The position numbers and the translations under genes were made by a program. The notes under the pieces were generated by a model. The model ran no database searches and was not told the DNA's origin. It saw nothing but the letters and a program-made list of their open reading frames with translations. Shown piece by piece: positions 35,453 through 44,921 of a stretch of 64,000 nt of DNA. Within the stretch, counting starts at the first letter, position 1, and each line of letters begins with the position of its first letter. This DNA is from Advenella faeciporci (lineage in GTDB: Bacteria > Pseudomonadota > Gammaproteobacteria > Burkholderiales > Burkholderiaceae_B), in NCBI RefSeq assembly GCF_014652395.1, contig NZ_BMYS01000008.1:44585-108584 (forward strand), read 5' to 3'.

Positions 35453-35539
35453 AAAGGGGTAAGCAGCATCATCTTAATGTCTGATAAGAACGGATCAGGC
35501 ACGAAGATAAACTATACAGTGATCGACAGGATTTTCAAA

Positions 35540-35800
35540 CTAATCAAGGCAGATACGGAATAACTCATTCTGGGAGTTGAGGTTAAGTTTTGCATAGGCC
35601 CTTTTGCGATAAGTAAAAATGGTATTGAGCGATAAATCCAGTTTAAGGCTGATAGATTCAGAGCTGTGGCCAAGCATAATAAGTGTGCATACTTCGACCT
35701 CTCTGGCAGATAAATCGTTTGCCGTGGTAATCCCCCCCCAAAAAAAATAAACGTATTTGCAGGAGGCATTTTCTCTTAATAGAATCAGGAAATTTTGCAT
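35540..35800 (-). CDS. Small LuxR-type HTH protein with homopolymer tracts
   Basis: The 86-residue frame has a good TGAGG ribosome site. Its main part is a LuxR/NarL DNA-binding domain: LSAREVEVCTLIMLGHSSES, then ISLKLDLSLNTIFTYRKRAYAKL in two parts. No receiver or ligand domain is present; only about 30 residues precede the HTH. On the coding strand, T8 followed by G8 (35732-35747) lies within that leader, so a one-base slip would uncouple the HTH from its start. It could be a remnant of a longer regulator or a phase-variable small regulator. Confidence 0.6.
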   Translation of the reverse strand: MQNFLILLRENASCKYVYFFWGGITTANDLSAREVEVCTLIMLGHSSESISLKLDLSLNTIFTYRKRAYAKLNLNSQNELFRICLD

Positions 35801-35871
35801 GAAGACCTCACGTTTTACCGATAGCCAAATTATTGGGAGACTATCATTTAGCCTGGCATTTCCAACAACGG

Positions 35872-36474
35872 CTACTGTATGTTTTTAAGGCCTTCCAGTA
35901 CTAACGTGGTAGCCACGTCTGCATATTCTTCGCGTGTGATGGGGCCGTTGGGCTTGAACCACATGTAAAACCAGTTAAGCATGCCAAACAAAGACATGGT
36001 TACTGGTTTAAGTAAAGGACGTTTATTATTGATCTCAGGGTTAATTTCGTGAAGGGTATCGGCAATCCGCATCACGATGCGCCTTTCAAGTTCATTTATT
36101 TCGTTGGTTTCTTCTTCTGCCAGCAAGCCGCGACAATTTAATTGAACAATATGCTTGTCATCGGCATCACGGTAGCATTCCAGTATTTGACGCACCAGTT
36201 TACGCAGGCGCAGTTCAGGCAAGTCGTTTTGCGACTCATCGGCAACGGCTTGCAATGCCAGATCCAGCTCTTCCAGATGTGAGCGGATAATATCAAAGAT
36301 CAAAGCACTTTTACTGGGGTAATAGTGGTAAAGAAGTGCTTTGGAAACCTTACTGCGGGCAGCAATTTGTGACATGGAAGCTTTTTCCATGCCCAATTCT
36401 GCAAAAACTGCGGCAGCATTAACCAGGATGTGAAGTTGTTTTTCCTCGAAATCTGCTGCGCGGACGCGTGCCAT
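35872..36474 (-). CDS. paaR: TetR-family regulator of phenylacetate catabolism
   Basis: The 200-residue TetR protein has an N-terminal HTH (MEKASMSQIAARSKVSKALL, YHYYPSKSALIFDII) and a TetR ligand domain. Its place beside paaK in Burkholderiales and the ACCGNCCGGTYGGT palindromes in front of paaA and between paaG and paaN point to PaaR, which binds phenylacetyl-CoA and represses paa genes. It is transcribed leftward, 97 bases downstream of paaK. The identity rests on context and family, not on a direct match. Confidence 0.75.
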   Translation of the reverse strand: MARVRAADFEEKQLHILVNAAAVFAELGMEKASMSQIAARSKVSKALLYHYYPSKSALIFDIIRSHLEELDLALQAVADESQNDLPELRLRKLVRQILECYRDADDKHIVQLNCRGLLAEEETNEINELERRIVMRIADTLHEINPEINNKRPLLKPVTMSLFGMLNWFYMWFKPNGPITREEYADVATTLVLEGLKNIQ

Positions 36475-36571
36475 ACTGATTTACTGTCCTATAAAAATAA
36501 AAACCAAAAACGGTATTCTAGCTTACTTCTGATTGGGGATTATACCTAGACCTTACTCAGAACAACAGTAT

Positions 36572-37885
36572 TTAGCGTTTTGGACGATTATCAATGACCC
36601 GTTTGGCTTTTCCTTCGGAGCGTAATAGCGTGCCGGGTAACGTAACATTTACGATTGTGCTGATCCCGACAATGCTTTTTATATGATGTGCCAGTTCTTT
36701 GGCCGAAAAGTTTCGGGTATTTTCATCTGCGGCGTTGGGCTGGCATTCTACATTTACAGTCATGCTATCCATACGTGAGCTGCTTCTGTTCAGTTCAATC
36801 TGGAAATGGGGGGTTAATCCATGGCATTTAAGAATTTGTTCTTCAATCTGGGTAGGAAAGACATTAACCCCGCGCAGAATAATCATGTCATCACTGCGGC
36901 CGGTAATTTTTTCCATACGGCGCATTGTGCGTGAAGTACCAGGTAGCAGGCGGGTCAGGTCGCGGGTGCGGTAGCGGATAATCGGCAATCCTTCTTTAGT
37001 CAGGGTGGTAAAAACAAGTTCTCCTTCTTCCCCATCGGGTAAAACCTCACCGGTTTCAGGATTGATGATTTCCGGATAAAAATGATCTTCCCAGATATGC
37101 AGGCCATCTTTGGTTTCTACACATTCATTGGCAACGCCAGGACCCATGATTTCAGACAGGCCGTAAATATCAACAGCATGCATGTCAAAGGCCTGTTCAA
37201 TTTCCTGCCGCATGGCATTGGTCCAGGGTTCTGCGCCGAAAATGCCAATGGCCAGTGATGATTCGCGTGGATCCAGCCCTTGACGGTGGAATTCATCAAG
37301 AATGGAAAGCATGTATGACGGTGTGACCATAATGATGCGGGGTTTGAAGTCTTGAATGAGTGACACCTGGCGTTCGGTCATGCCACCGGAAATAGGAACT
37401 ACCGTGCAGCCCAGTTTCTCGGCACCATAATGCGCCCCCAAGCCCCCAGTAAACAGGCCATAGCCGTAGGCGTTATGCAGGACATCACCGGGCCGGCCAC
37501 CGGCAGCGCGAATGGAGCGGGCCACCAGGGTTGCCCAAACCTCAATATCATTATGCGTATAACCCACAACCACCGGTTTGCCAGTGGTGCCGGAAGAGGC
37601 GTGAATGCGTGCCAGTTTTTCGCGTGGCACGGAAAACATGCCGAAAGGATAGGTATCACGAAGATCTGTTTTTTGGGTAAAAGGGAATTTGGCCAGATCT
37701 GACAGGGTTTTCAGATCGGATGGATGAACCCCGGCTTTATCAAAATGTGCCTTGTAAAAAGGCGAATTTTCATAAGCATGATTGAGTGTCCATTGCATGC
37801 GCTGCAATTGCAGGGCGGAGAGCTCATCGCGGGATGCTATTTCGATGGGGTCCAAGTCTTCTTTTCTGGGGGTCAGGTTTTCCAT
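36572..37885 (-). CDS. paaK: Phenylacetate-CoA ligase
   Basis: The 437-residue adenylating enzyme has the PaaK P-loop IHASSGTTGKPVVVGYTHND, YGLSEIMGPGVANEC (adenine site), IRYRTRDLTRLLPG and KITGRSDDMIILRGVNVFPT. Length and order match PaaK. It makes phenylacetyl-CoA from phenylacetate, ATP and CoA, the first pathway step. It is transcribed leftward with paaI and paaG upstream. Confidence 0.96.
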   Translation of the reverse strand: MENLTPRKEDLDPIEIASRDELSALQLQRMQWTLNHAYENSPFYKAHFDKAGVHPSDLKTLSDLAKFPFTQKTDLRDTYPFGMFSVPREKLARIHASSGTTGKPVVVGYTHNDIEVWATLVARSIRAAGGRPGDVLHNAYGYGLFTGGLGAHYGAEKLGCTVVPISGGMTERQVSLIQDFKPRIIMVTPSYMLSILDEFHRQGLDPRESSLAIGIFGAEPWTNAMRQEIEQAFDMHAVDIYGLSEIMGPGVANECVETKDGLHIWEDHFYPEIINPETGEVLPDGEEGELVFTTLTKEGLPIIRYRTRDLTRLLPGTSRTMRRMEKITGRSDDMIILRGVNVFPTQIEEQILKCHGLTPHFQIELNRSSSRMDSMTVNVECQPNAADENTRNFSAKELAHHIKSIVGISTIVNVTLPGTLLRSEGKAKRVIDNRPKR

Positions 37886-37923
37886 TTTTGTATCCTCTAA
37901 CTTTATGTTTCTTTATGATATTT

Positions 37924-37941
37924 TTGACTATGGATAGTCAA
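37924..37941. promoter_or_regulatory. Perfect inverted repeat between paaI and paaK
   Basis: TTGACTAT-GG-ATAGTCAA has perfect 8-bp arms around 2 bases. It is 38 bases upstream of paaK and just past the paaI stop. It lacks a T-run on the coding strand, so an operator or processing site is more likely than a terminator. Confidence 0.4.
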
Positions 37942-37943
37942 GA

Positions 37944-38384
37944 TTATGTATTGGGCAATAAAGTGCCCTTGATCGTGCGGGCATGACCGCGAAATTCTGC
38001 TATATGTTTACCGTTCTGGTTACGAATGACGACATCGTAAAGCCCGCTGCGTCCTTGCTTGCTGATTTCGCGGGCGTATGCCGTTAATTCGTCGTTTTCA
38101 AATGCCGGTTCCAGATAGGTAATTGAGCAGTGTTGTGCAACGGTGCGCTGATTATAAGTATTACAGGCAAAGGCAAAACAAGTATCGGCAAGGGTAAAAA
38201 TATATCCGCCATGGCATGTTCCGTGGCCATTAAGCATTTGGGACTTGATGCGCATGCTCATTCTGGCCTTGCCGGTTTCAACTTCAAGCAGCTGCATGCC
38301 CAAATGCCGGGCGGCAAGATCGTCTTGCCACATGGCGTCAGCGCAGTCCTGGGCCAAGGTGGAGGATAGGGTGTGATCGGACAT
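37944..38384 (-). CDS. paaI: Hydroxyphenylacetyl-CoA thioesterase
   Basis: The 146-residue hotdog-fold protein starts MSDHTLSSTLAQDCADAMWQ, placed by AGGAAA; a frame extension upstream overlaps paaG. The 4HBT motif GHGTCHGGYIFTLADTCFAF is complete. PaaI hydrolyses ring-hydroxylated phenylacetyl-CoA and rescues CoA from dead-end products. The paaG stop is 2 bases upstream of this start, so they are one operon. Confidence 0.93.
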   Translation of the reverse strand: MSDHTLSSTLAQDCADAMWQDDLAARHLGMQLLEVETGKARMSMRIKSQMLNGHGTCHGGYIFTLADTCFAFACNTYNQRTVAQHCSITYLEPAFENDELTAYAREISKQGRSGLYDVVIRNQNGKHIAEFRGHARTIKGTLLPNT

Positions 38385-38386
38385 GT

Positions 38387-39187
38387 TTATTTTCCTTTGA
38401 AAACGGCAGGACGTTTTTCCAGAAAGGCGGTTACACCCTCGGCATAATCCTCGCTGCATCCGGCCTGGCGTTGCAGGTCGCGTTCCAGATCAAGTTGTTG
38501 ATCCATTGTATTGACCGCGGCAGTCTGGATGGCCTGTTTGATCAGACCTTGCCCGAAAGTGGGACCTTGCGCCAGTTGCCGGGCAAGTTCAGTTGCCTTG
38601 GTTTGCAATTGGTCATCGTCAACGGCCTGCCAAATTAATCCCCAGTCGGCTGCCGTACCTGCATCAAGCGGGGCTGCCGTCAATGCCAGCGCTTTGGCAC
38701 GAGCCTCACCCAAGAGATGGGGAAGTGTCCAGGTGCCGCCAGAATCGGGCACTAGGCCGATTTTGGAAAAGGCCTGGATGAAGCGGGCGGAACGGGCAGC
38801 CAGCACAATATCGCAAGCCAGTGCCAGGTTAGCGCCTGCGCCTGCCGCCACGCCGTTGACAGCACAAATAACCGGCTTGGGCAAGGCACGTATTTGCCGG
38901 ATCAGGGGGTTGTAATACAGCTCAATGGTTTCACCCAGATCCGGGGTGGTATTGCTGGCGGCGGGATCTTGTTCAGCCAGATCCTGGCCGGCGCAGAACC
39001 CCCGGCCAGCGCCCGTAAGCAATATGGCCCGAACGGCAGGATCTTGTGCCGCCTGTGTTAAGCCCGCGCGTAACGCCAGATGCATATCGGCATTGAAAAC
39101 ATTCAATTTGTCAGGGCGGTTCAGTGTCAGATGCAATACGTTTTCTTCAAGCTTTATTGCAACACTTTCATTCGATTGAAGTGCCAT
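38387..39187 (-). CDS. paaG: 1,2-epoxyphenylacetyl-CoA isomerase
   Basis: The 266-residue crotonase-fold enzyme has GAGRGFCAGQDLAEQDP, CAVNGVAAGAGANLALACDI, FSKIGLVPDSGGTWTLPHLL (the GLVPDSG region with the catalytic Asp of PaaG) and the C-terminus SEDYAEGVTAFLEKRPAVFK. PaaG converts ring-1,2-epoxyphenylacetyl-CoA into oxepin-CoA. It is the first gene of the leftward paaG-paaI-paaK unit and divergent from paaN. Confidence 0.93.
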   Translation of the reverse strand: MALQSNESVAIKLEENVLHLTLNRPDKLNVFNADMHLALRAGLTQAAQDPAVRAILLTGAGRGFCAGQDLAEQDPAASNTTPDLGETIELYYNPLIRQIRALPKPVICAVNGVAAGAGANLALACDIVLAARSARFIQAFSKIGLVPDSGGTWTLPHLLGEARAKALALTAAPLDAGTAADWGLIWQAVDDDQLQTKATELARQLAQGPTFGQGLIKQAIQTAAVNTMDQQLDLERDLQRQAGCSEDYAEGVTAFLEKRPAVFKGK

Positions 39188-39273
39188 GTTGTCTCCTTCA
39201 ATAAGGTTTATTTGTTTGGATTTTTTTGTTTTGCCAGATTTTTTTGCAATTAATGTTCGATACTATTGCATAA

Positions 39274-39287
39274 ACCGGCCGGTTGGT
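39274..39287. promoter_or_regulatory. Candidate PaaR operator between divergent paaG and paaN
   Basis: ACCGGCCGGTTGGT matches 12 of 14 bases of the site upstream of paaA (46723-46736). It lies 42 bases before the paaN start and just past a TACTAT -10-like element, so binding would block paaN and possibly paaG transcription. Confidence 0.6.
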
Positions 39288-39328
39288 CAATAATGTATTG
39301 AAAATAATTTCATACAGGAAAATCAGGA

Positions 39329-40990
39329 ATGTCTAGTTTATTTGAAAAGCATCGTTCTACGCTGGAAACAGCGCTTGAGGTTATCAGGCACCGCGGATTT
39401 TGGTCTGCTTATCCGGAAATGCCCAGTGCCCGTTTTTATGGGGAACAGGCTAAAGAAGAGGGGCAACAGGCATTTGACGCCCTGTTGAACAGGGACTTCA
39501 TTTTGTCCGGACATCCAGAGCAGGGCCGGGCCGGGAATGAACAATCACCTTATGGTGTGGCCTTGGACATACGCTATCCGGTTGCCAGTGTAGAAACGCT
39601 GGTAAAGCAGTCACAGGACGCAGGAAAAGTTTGGGCAAATACGTCCCTGAACGTGCGCATGGGTATTTGTTTGGAAATTCTTGAGCGCCTGAATAACATG
39701 AGCTTTGAAATAGCCAATGCCGTTATGCATACTTCCGGCCAGGCTTTCCCCATGGCATTTCAGGCCGGTGGTCCGAATGCACAGGACCGGGCGCTGGAAG
39801 CATTGGCTTACGCCTGGGCGGAAATGAGTCAGATTCCCAGCCAGACCGATTGGGTCAAGCCACAGGGCAAGGCAGGTGATCTGGTCCTGGAAAAACACTG
39901 GCGCATTATTCCACGCGGCGTTTCGTTGCTGATCGGATGCCAGACATTTCCAACCTGGAACAGCTACTCGGCATTTTTTGCCAATCTGGTGACCGGCAAC
40001 ACGGTTATTGCCAAGCCGCACCCATCGGCCATTCTGCCTATGGCCTTAACAGTACGGGTGGCCCGCGAAGTGCTGTCAGAACAGGGCCTGCCTGCAGATG
40101 TCGTGTTATTGGCGGCTGAAGAGGATGGCATGGGCATGGCAAAACAACTGGCTTTGCATCCTGACGTGGCGCTGATTGATTACACGGGGTCAAGCGCTTT
40201 TGGACAGTGGCTGCGTACACAGGCGGCGACCCCGCTGGTGTATACCGAAGAGGCCGGTGTGAACAGTATTGTGCTGGGCTCTACCGATAACTTTGATGCC
40301 ATGTGCCAGAACATTGCTTTTTCCCTGACCCTGTACAGCGGACAAATGTGTACAACACCGCAAAACCTGTTTGTGCCGCGTGACGGGATCTTGGTCAATG
40401 GCGAGCGCAAAACGTTTGATGAAGTGACCGCCGGTATCGCCAGTGCCGTGGATGCCCTGCTGGTTGATCCTGCGCGGGCGGTTATGGTTACGGGAGCCAT
40501 TGCCAATCAGGCTACGCTGGAACGCGTTGCCACCATGCGGGGAGCCGGGCGCCTGATCCGTGATTCGGCTGCCTTGCCTGGCATGGAACAGGTACGTACG
40601 GCAACACCATTGATTCAGGCTTTGGATGCCAGTGATGAAAACGTTTACGGTACCGAGTGCTTTGGCCCGGTTTCTTTTGTGATTGCCGTGGATGATGTGG
40701 AAGACGGTATACGTCGTGCCGCGCAGCTGGCACGTACTAAAGGAGCTATTACCGCGGCCATTTACGAAAAAGATGAAGCGCGGCTGGCTAAAGCCATTGA
40801 TGCGTTTGCCCAAGCGGGGGTGAACCTGTCCGTTAATCTGGCAGGAGGAATTTTTGTAAATCAAAGTGCCGCTTTCAGTGATTTTCATGGTACAGGCGCC
40901 AATCCGGCAGGCAATTGCTGCTTTGCCGATTCGGCGTTTGTGGCCAACCGGTTCAGGGTGGCAATGTGGCGTCGCCCTAAAAGCAGTTAG
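39329..40990 (+). CDS. paaN: Phenylacetate degradation aldehyde dehydrogenase, PaaN type
   Basis: The 553-residue protein is ALDH-like. The general-base Glu is in VYTEEAGVNSIVLG, and the nucleophile Cys is in LTLYSGQMCTTPQNLF. It has the N-terminal extension (HRGFWSAYPEMPSARFYGEQ) typical of PaaN. Unlike E. coli PaaZ (681 residues) it lacks the C-terminal MaoC-type hydratase. It should oxidise the ring-opened semialdehyde CoA ester; ring opening must come from another protein. It leads the rightward block with the ABC transporter. Confidence 0.9.
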   Translation: MSSLFEKHRSTLETALEVIRHRGFWSAYPEMPSARFYGEQAKEEGQQAFDALLNRDFILSGHPEQGRAGNEQSPYGVALDIRYPVASVETLVKQSQDAGKVWANTSLNVRMGICLEILERLNNMSFEIANAVMHTSGQAFPMAFQAGGPNAQDRALEALAYAWAEMSQIPSQTDWVKPQGKAGDLVLEKHWRIIPRGVSLLIGCQTFPTWNSYSAFFANLVTGNTVIAKPHPSAILPMALTVRVAREVLSEQGLPADVVLLAAEEDGMGMAKQLALHPDVALIDYTGSSAFGQWLRTQAATPLVYTEEAGVNSIVLGSTDNFDAMCQNIAFSLTLYSGQMCTTPQNLFVPRDGILVNGERKTFDEVTAGIASAVDALLVDPARAVMVTGAIANQATLERVATMRGAGRLIRDSAALPGMEQVRTATPLIQALDASDENVYGTECFGPVSFVIAVDDVEDGIRRAAQLARTKGAITAAIYEKDEARLAKAIDAFAQAGVNLSVNLAGGIFVNQSAAFSDFHGTGANPAGNCCFADSAFVANRFRVAMWRRPKSS

Positions 40991-41073
40991 GTCGTGTTTG
41001 TTTCCGGCAAGTGCCGCCAGGGCATAAGCCGGAAAAAATATTTAAATGTCTAAAATAAACAGGAGACAAACAA

Positions 41074-42231
41074 ATGAGTGATAACAAAACAGGAAAAACA
41101 GTACGTAAATGGGCAGGATTGGTTGCCGCTTTATGTTTTGCAACGGGGGTACAGGCAGAAATCCGCATTGGTTCTACGGTTTCTGCCACGGGGTTTGCCT
41201 CTTATCTGGGAGAACCCGAAGCGCAAACCCTGAAAATGCTGGTCGATGACATTAATGCCAAAGGTGGTGTGCTTGGCAAACAGCTTAAGCTGTTTGCCTA
41301 TGATGATGCCGGTGATGCAAATAAAGCCCGTACATTTGCCACCCGTCTGGTGGAAGATGACGAAGTGGTTGCAATCATAGGGGGCACCACCACCGGTGCA
41401 ACAATGGCTATTATGCCCACCGTGCAGGAAGAGGGAATTCCTTTTGTTTCTCTGGCCGGTGCGATTGAAGTTATTCAGCCGGTACGTTCCCATACCTTCA
41501 AGACTCCGCATACAGACCGCATGGCTTGCGCCAAGATTTTTGAAGATATGAAAAAACGGGATCTGTTAAAGGTGGGCTTGATATCGGGTTCCGACAGTTT
41601 TGGCGCCTCCATGCGCAAACAGTGTCTGGATATCGTTGGCGATTATGGTATTACCGTAGTGGGCGATGAGGTTTTTGGGCCTACTGATGCAGACATGACA
41701 CCGCAATTGACTAACTTGCGTAATAAAAATGGTGTTCAGACGATTCTGAGCCTGGGTCTGGGGTCTGGGCCTGCCATTATTACCCGGAATTATGCTCAGC
41801 TGGGCATTGATTTACCGTTGTACCAGTCGCATGGGGTGGCATCGGATGCTTATATAAAACTGGCCGGTAAAAAAGAAGCGGAAGGCGTACGCTTGCCGGG
41901 AACACCTTTATTGGTTGCAGAGTTGCTGGCAGAAGATGATCCGCAAAGAGAAGTGGCGCTGCGCTATAAAAAGCAATATGAAAACATGGCTGGTAAGCCG
42001 GTTTCCACTTTTGGCGGATATGCGCATGATGCGTTATACCTGGTTGTGAATGCCATCGAGCGTGCCGGAAAGGCAGAGCCCGCTGCCATTCGTGATGCGT
42101 TGGAAAACACAAAGGATCTGGCGGGCACCACCGGTACTTACAACATGTCGGCAGAAGATCATTTGGGTTTGGATCTTAGTGCTTTCCGGATGCTGGAAAT
42201 CCGGGATGGTAACTGGAAGCTTATCGAGTAA
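41074..42231 (+). CDS. ABC transporter substrate-binding protein, LivK-like
   Basis: The 385-residue protein has a signal peptide (cleavage after GVQA near residue 28) and the type I periplasmic-binding fold: IRIGSTVSATGFASYLGEPE, GGVLGKQLKLFAYDDAGDAN, VVAIIGGTTTGATMAIMPTV, FGGYAHDALYLVVNAIERA. It heads a complete branched-chain-amino-acid-type ABC system inside the paa cluster. The ligand is more likely phenylacetate or a related aromatic acid than an amino acid, judged from location. Confidence 0.9.
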   Translation: MSDNKTGKTVRKWAGLVAALCFATGVQAEIRIGSTVSATGFASYLGEPEAQTLKMLVDDINAKGGVLGKQLKLFAYDDAGDANKARTFATRLVEDDEVVAIIGGTTTGATMAIMPTVQEEGIPFVSLAGAIEVIQPVRSHTFKTPHTDRMACAKIFEDMKKRDLLKVGLISGSDSFGASMRKQCLDIVGDYGITVVGDEVFGPTDADMTPQLTNLRNKNGVQTILSLGLGSGPAIITRNYAQLGIDLPLYQSHGVASDAYIKLAGKKEAEGVRLPGTPLLVAELLAEDDPQREVALRYKKQYENMAGKPVSTFGGYAHDALYLVVNAIERAGKAEPAAIRDALENTKDLAGTTGTYNMSAEDHLGLDLSAFRMLEIRDGNWKLIE

Positions 42232-42297
42232 CGGTTTTTTTGTGGAGGCGTATGCCTCCATCCATAATTACTACCAGATGAAATTCCGGAGACAGAT

Positions 42298-43170
42298 ATG
42301 TCTGAGTTAATGCAGTTTTTGCTGTCCGGGCTAACAGTTGGTGCAGTATATGCGCTGGTAGCCCTGGGTTTTACGATTATTTACAATGCGTCGGATGTTG
42401 CCAACTTTGCACAGGGTGAGTTTGTCATGCTGGGTGGCATGATTACGGCTTCCGCCTATACGGCCGGTGCGCCATTATTATTGGCCGCAACCCTGGCTAT
42501 TGTGTTAACGGCAGTTGTTGGCATACTTTTGAACAAGCTGGCCATTGAACCTGCCCGCGGGGCACCCGTAGCCAGTCTGATTATTATTACAATCGGGGCA
42601 TCCATTTTTATTCGCGGGTTAACGCAGCTATTGCTGGATAAGGAGCTTCATCGCTTTCCCGCCTTTTCTGGCAATGATCCCATTCATGTGCTGGGAGCGA
42701 CCATTCTGCCACAGAGTTTATGGGTAATTGCCGGGGCATTACTGGTGTTTGTCGCACTATGGCTGTTTTTTACCCGGACCTTAACGGGACGGGCAGTGCT
42801 GGCAACCGCCAATAACCGTATCGCCGCTTTGCTGGTGGGTATTAATACCCGCTACATCATGGCCTTGTCTTTTGCCTTGTCTGCCGCGATTGGCGGATTG
42901 GCCGGGATCTTGATTACACCCATTACCCTGACAAGTTATGACATTGGCATGACGATGGCACTGAAAGGTTTTGCCGCGGCCATGCTGGGAGGCATGGGTA
43001 ATCCTAAAGGAGCCTTGGCGGGAGGCCTGTTGCTGGGCTTGCTGGAAGCGTTGACAGCGGGTTATATCAGTTCACAGTACAAGGATGCCGCTGCATTTGT
43101 GGTGATTCTGGCGGTACTGTTTTTCATGCCCAAGGGTTTGTTTGCCAGTAAAGTGGCAGAGAGGGTTTAA
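42298..43170 (+). CDS. ABC transporter permease, LivH-like
   Basis: The 290-residue permease has about eight membrane helices, starting LLSGLTVGAVYALVALGFTI, with the family signature NASDVANFAQGEFVMLGGM and the coupling region AAMLGGMGNPKGALAGGLLL. It follows the receptor gene and precedes livM with a 3-base gap. It forms half of the inner-membrane channel. Confidence 0.92.
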   Translation: MSELMQFLLSGLTVGAVYALVALGFTIIYNASDVANFAQGEFVMLGGMITASAYTAGAPLLLAATLAIVLTAVVGILLNKLAIEPARGAPVASLIIITIGASIFIRGLTQLLLDKELHRFPAFSGNDPIHVLGATILPQSLWVIAGALLVFVALWLFFTRTLTGRAVLATANNRIAALLVGINTRYIMALSFALSAAIGGLAGILITPITLTSYDIGMTMALKGFAAAMLGGMGNPKGALAGGLLLGLLEALTAGYISSQYKDAAAFVVILAVLFFMPKGLFASKVAERV

Positions 43171-43173
43171 ATA

Positions 43174-44130
43174 ATGAAAAGACTTTCTTCCAAACAGGTA
43201 ACTTTACTGGTGTTGTTGGTGCTGATTGCGCTGGCCCCCTTGTTTTTCCCTTCTTCCTATTATTTACGCATAGGTTCCCTGGTGTTTGTCAATAGCCTGT
43301 CGGTGATCAGTATTGTGATCTTGACAGGTTATGTCGGGCAGATCAGCCTGGGGCATGCCGGTTTTATCGGGATCGGGGCATATGCCTGCGCCCTGGCTCC
43401 GGTTCATTTCAACGTTTCCGTATTAACTGCTTCCGTGCTGGGGGCAGTCGTTTCCGGTGTCGTAGCCTGGGTGGTGGGGCGGCCCATCCTGCGTTTGCGT
43501 GGTTACTACCTGTCTGTAGCCACATTGGGGTTTGGTATGCTGATCTTTATGGTGCTGAACAACGAGGCCTGGCTAACCGGGGGGCCCGATGGCATGGTGG
43601 TTGCCGATCCGGGGATCAGGGCTTTGCTGAAAAGCTGGGGAATCTCGTTAAGCAATGCCGAATTCTGGTATGCCTTTAATGGATTTTTTCTGCTGATAGG
43701 TGTCTGGATGGCATTGAATTTGAAGCATAGCGCTACCGGACGCGCATTACATGCCTTGCATGGTTCAGAGATCGCGGCACGTACCGTTGGTATTGATGTG
43801 GCCCGATTCAAATTGCGCGGGTTTGTTATTTCTGCCGTTTATGCTTCGGTAGCCGGTTCTTTGCTGGCGATGCAAAACCGCTTTGTGACACCGGATGTGG
43901 CAGGGTTCATGCATTCTGTTGAAATTGTGACCATGGCGGTATTGGGTGGGGCGGCTTCAGTAGTTGGGGCTGTTCTGGGTGCGACCTTATTGACTGCGTT
44001 GCCACAAATACTGACTTTTTTACAGGAATATGAACAAATTGTTCTGGGCTTGATCATGATGCTGGTAATGATTTTTCTGCGCGGTGGCGTGTTACCCAGT
44101 CTGGTACGCATGGTACGGGGGAGAGGTTGA
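43174..44130 (+). CDS. ABC transporter permease, LivM-like
   Basis: The 318-residue permease has the LivM signature LTGYVGQISLGHAGFIGIGA, multiple membrane spans and the ATPase contact GSEIAARTVGIDVARFKLRG. It overlaps the next gene by TGATG. Complete and normal in length. Confidence 0.92.
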   Translation: MKRLSSKQVTLLVLLVLIALAPLFFPSSYYLRIGSLVFVNSLSVISIVILTGYVGQISLGHAGFIGIGAYACALAPVHFNVSVLTASVLGAVVSGVVAWVVGRPILRLRGYYLSVATLGFGMLIFMVLNNEAWLTGGPDGMVVADPGIRALLKSWGISLSNAEFWYAFNGFFLLIGVWMALNLKHSATGRALHALHGSEIAARTVGIDVARFKLRGFVISAVYASVAGSLLAMQNRFVTPDVAGFMHSVEIVTMAVLGGAASVVGAVLGATLLTALPQILTFLQEYEQIVLGLIMMLVMIFLRGGVLPSLVRMVRGRG

Positions 44131-44921
44131 TGAGTCTGCTTGATGTGAAAGGAGTGAGCATTTCATTTGGTGGCGTGCGGGCTGTGCAGGATGTCAGCTT
44201 TTCTGTTGATGAGGGCAAGATTGTTTCGGTCATCGGGCCCAATGGCGCGGGTAAAACCTCTTTGTTCAATATGCTGTCCGGGGTTTATAGTCCACAACAG
44301 GGCGAGGTTCGCCTGGCGGGTGAGCTGGTGACGGGTATGCCCTCACATTTGCTGGCCCGTCGTGGCCTGTCAAGAACTTTTCAGAACCTGCAGGTTTTTT
44401 CCGCCATGACGGTGCTGGAAAATGTCGCGACAGGATTTCACTTGCAGGAAAATGGTTCGTTACTGGCTGATTTGCTGGGCTTTCCTTCTGCACGGCGTCG
44501 TGTGAAACGTTCAGAAGAACAGTCTTTGGCGTTGCTCAAAAGAGTGGGGCTTGAACGGGCGGCTGATTTTGAAGCTGGGTCCCTGTCATATGGCGCTTTA
44601 AAACGTCTGGAAATTGCCAGGGCACTGGCTTTGCAGCCACGGCTTTTATTGCTGGATGAACCGGCTGCCGGCTGCAATGCGGTAGAAACCGAAGAAATTG
44701 AAAAACTGGTAGCGGATGTGGCCAAGAGTGGGACTGCCATTTTATTGGTGGAACATGATATGAAAATGGTGATGCGTATTTCCAGTCATATTGTCGTGTT
44801 GGATCATGGTGAAAAAATTGCTGAGGGCACACCCTCTGAGGTCGTAAGCCATCCGCGGGTCATAGAGGCTTACCTGGGGGTAGCCGCTACAGAGGAGGCA
44901 ACGCGTTATGCTGAGTGTTAA
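44130..44921 (+). CDS. ABC transporter ATP-binding protein, LivG-like
   Basis: The 263-residue ATPase has Walker A GPNGAGKTSLF, signature LSYGALKRLEIARALAL, Walker B LLLLDEPAAG and the H-loop VEHDMKMV. The signature reads LSYGA instead of LSGGQ, which is common among LivG proteins. The ATG overlaps the livM stop; a TTG at 44127 is a less likely start. Confidence 0.92.
   Translation: MSLLDVKGVSISFGGVRAVQDVSFSVDEGKIVSVIGPNGAGKTSLFNMLSGVYSPQQGEVRLAGELVTGMPSHLLARRGLSRTFQNLQVFSAMTVLENVATGFHLQENGSLLADLLGFPSARRRVKRSEEQSLALLKRVGLERAADFEAGSLSYGALKRLEIARALALQPRLLLLDEPAAGCNAVETEEIEKLVADVAKSGTAILLVEHDMKMVMRISSHIVVLDHGEKIAEGTPSEVVSHPRVIEAYLGVAATEEATRYAEC

Noticed and set aside
37924..37941. Palindrome as terminator of paaI
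   Set aside because: The minus strand after the stem reads AAAAATATC, not a T-run, and the loop is only 2 bases.
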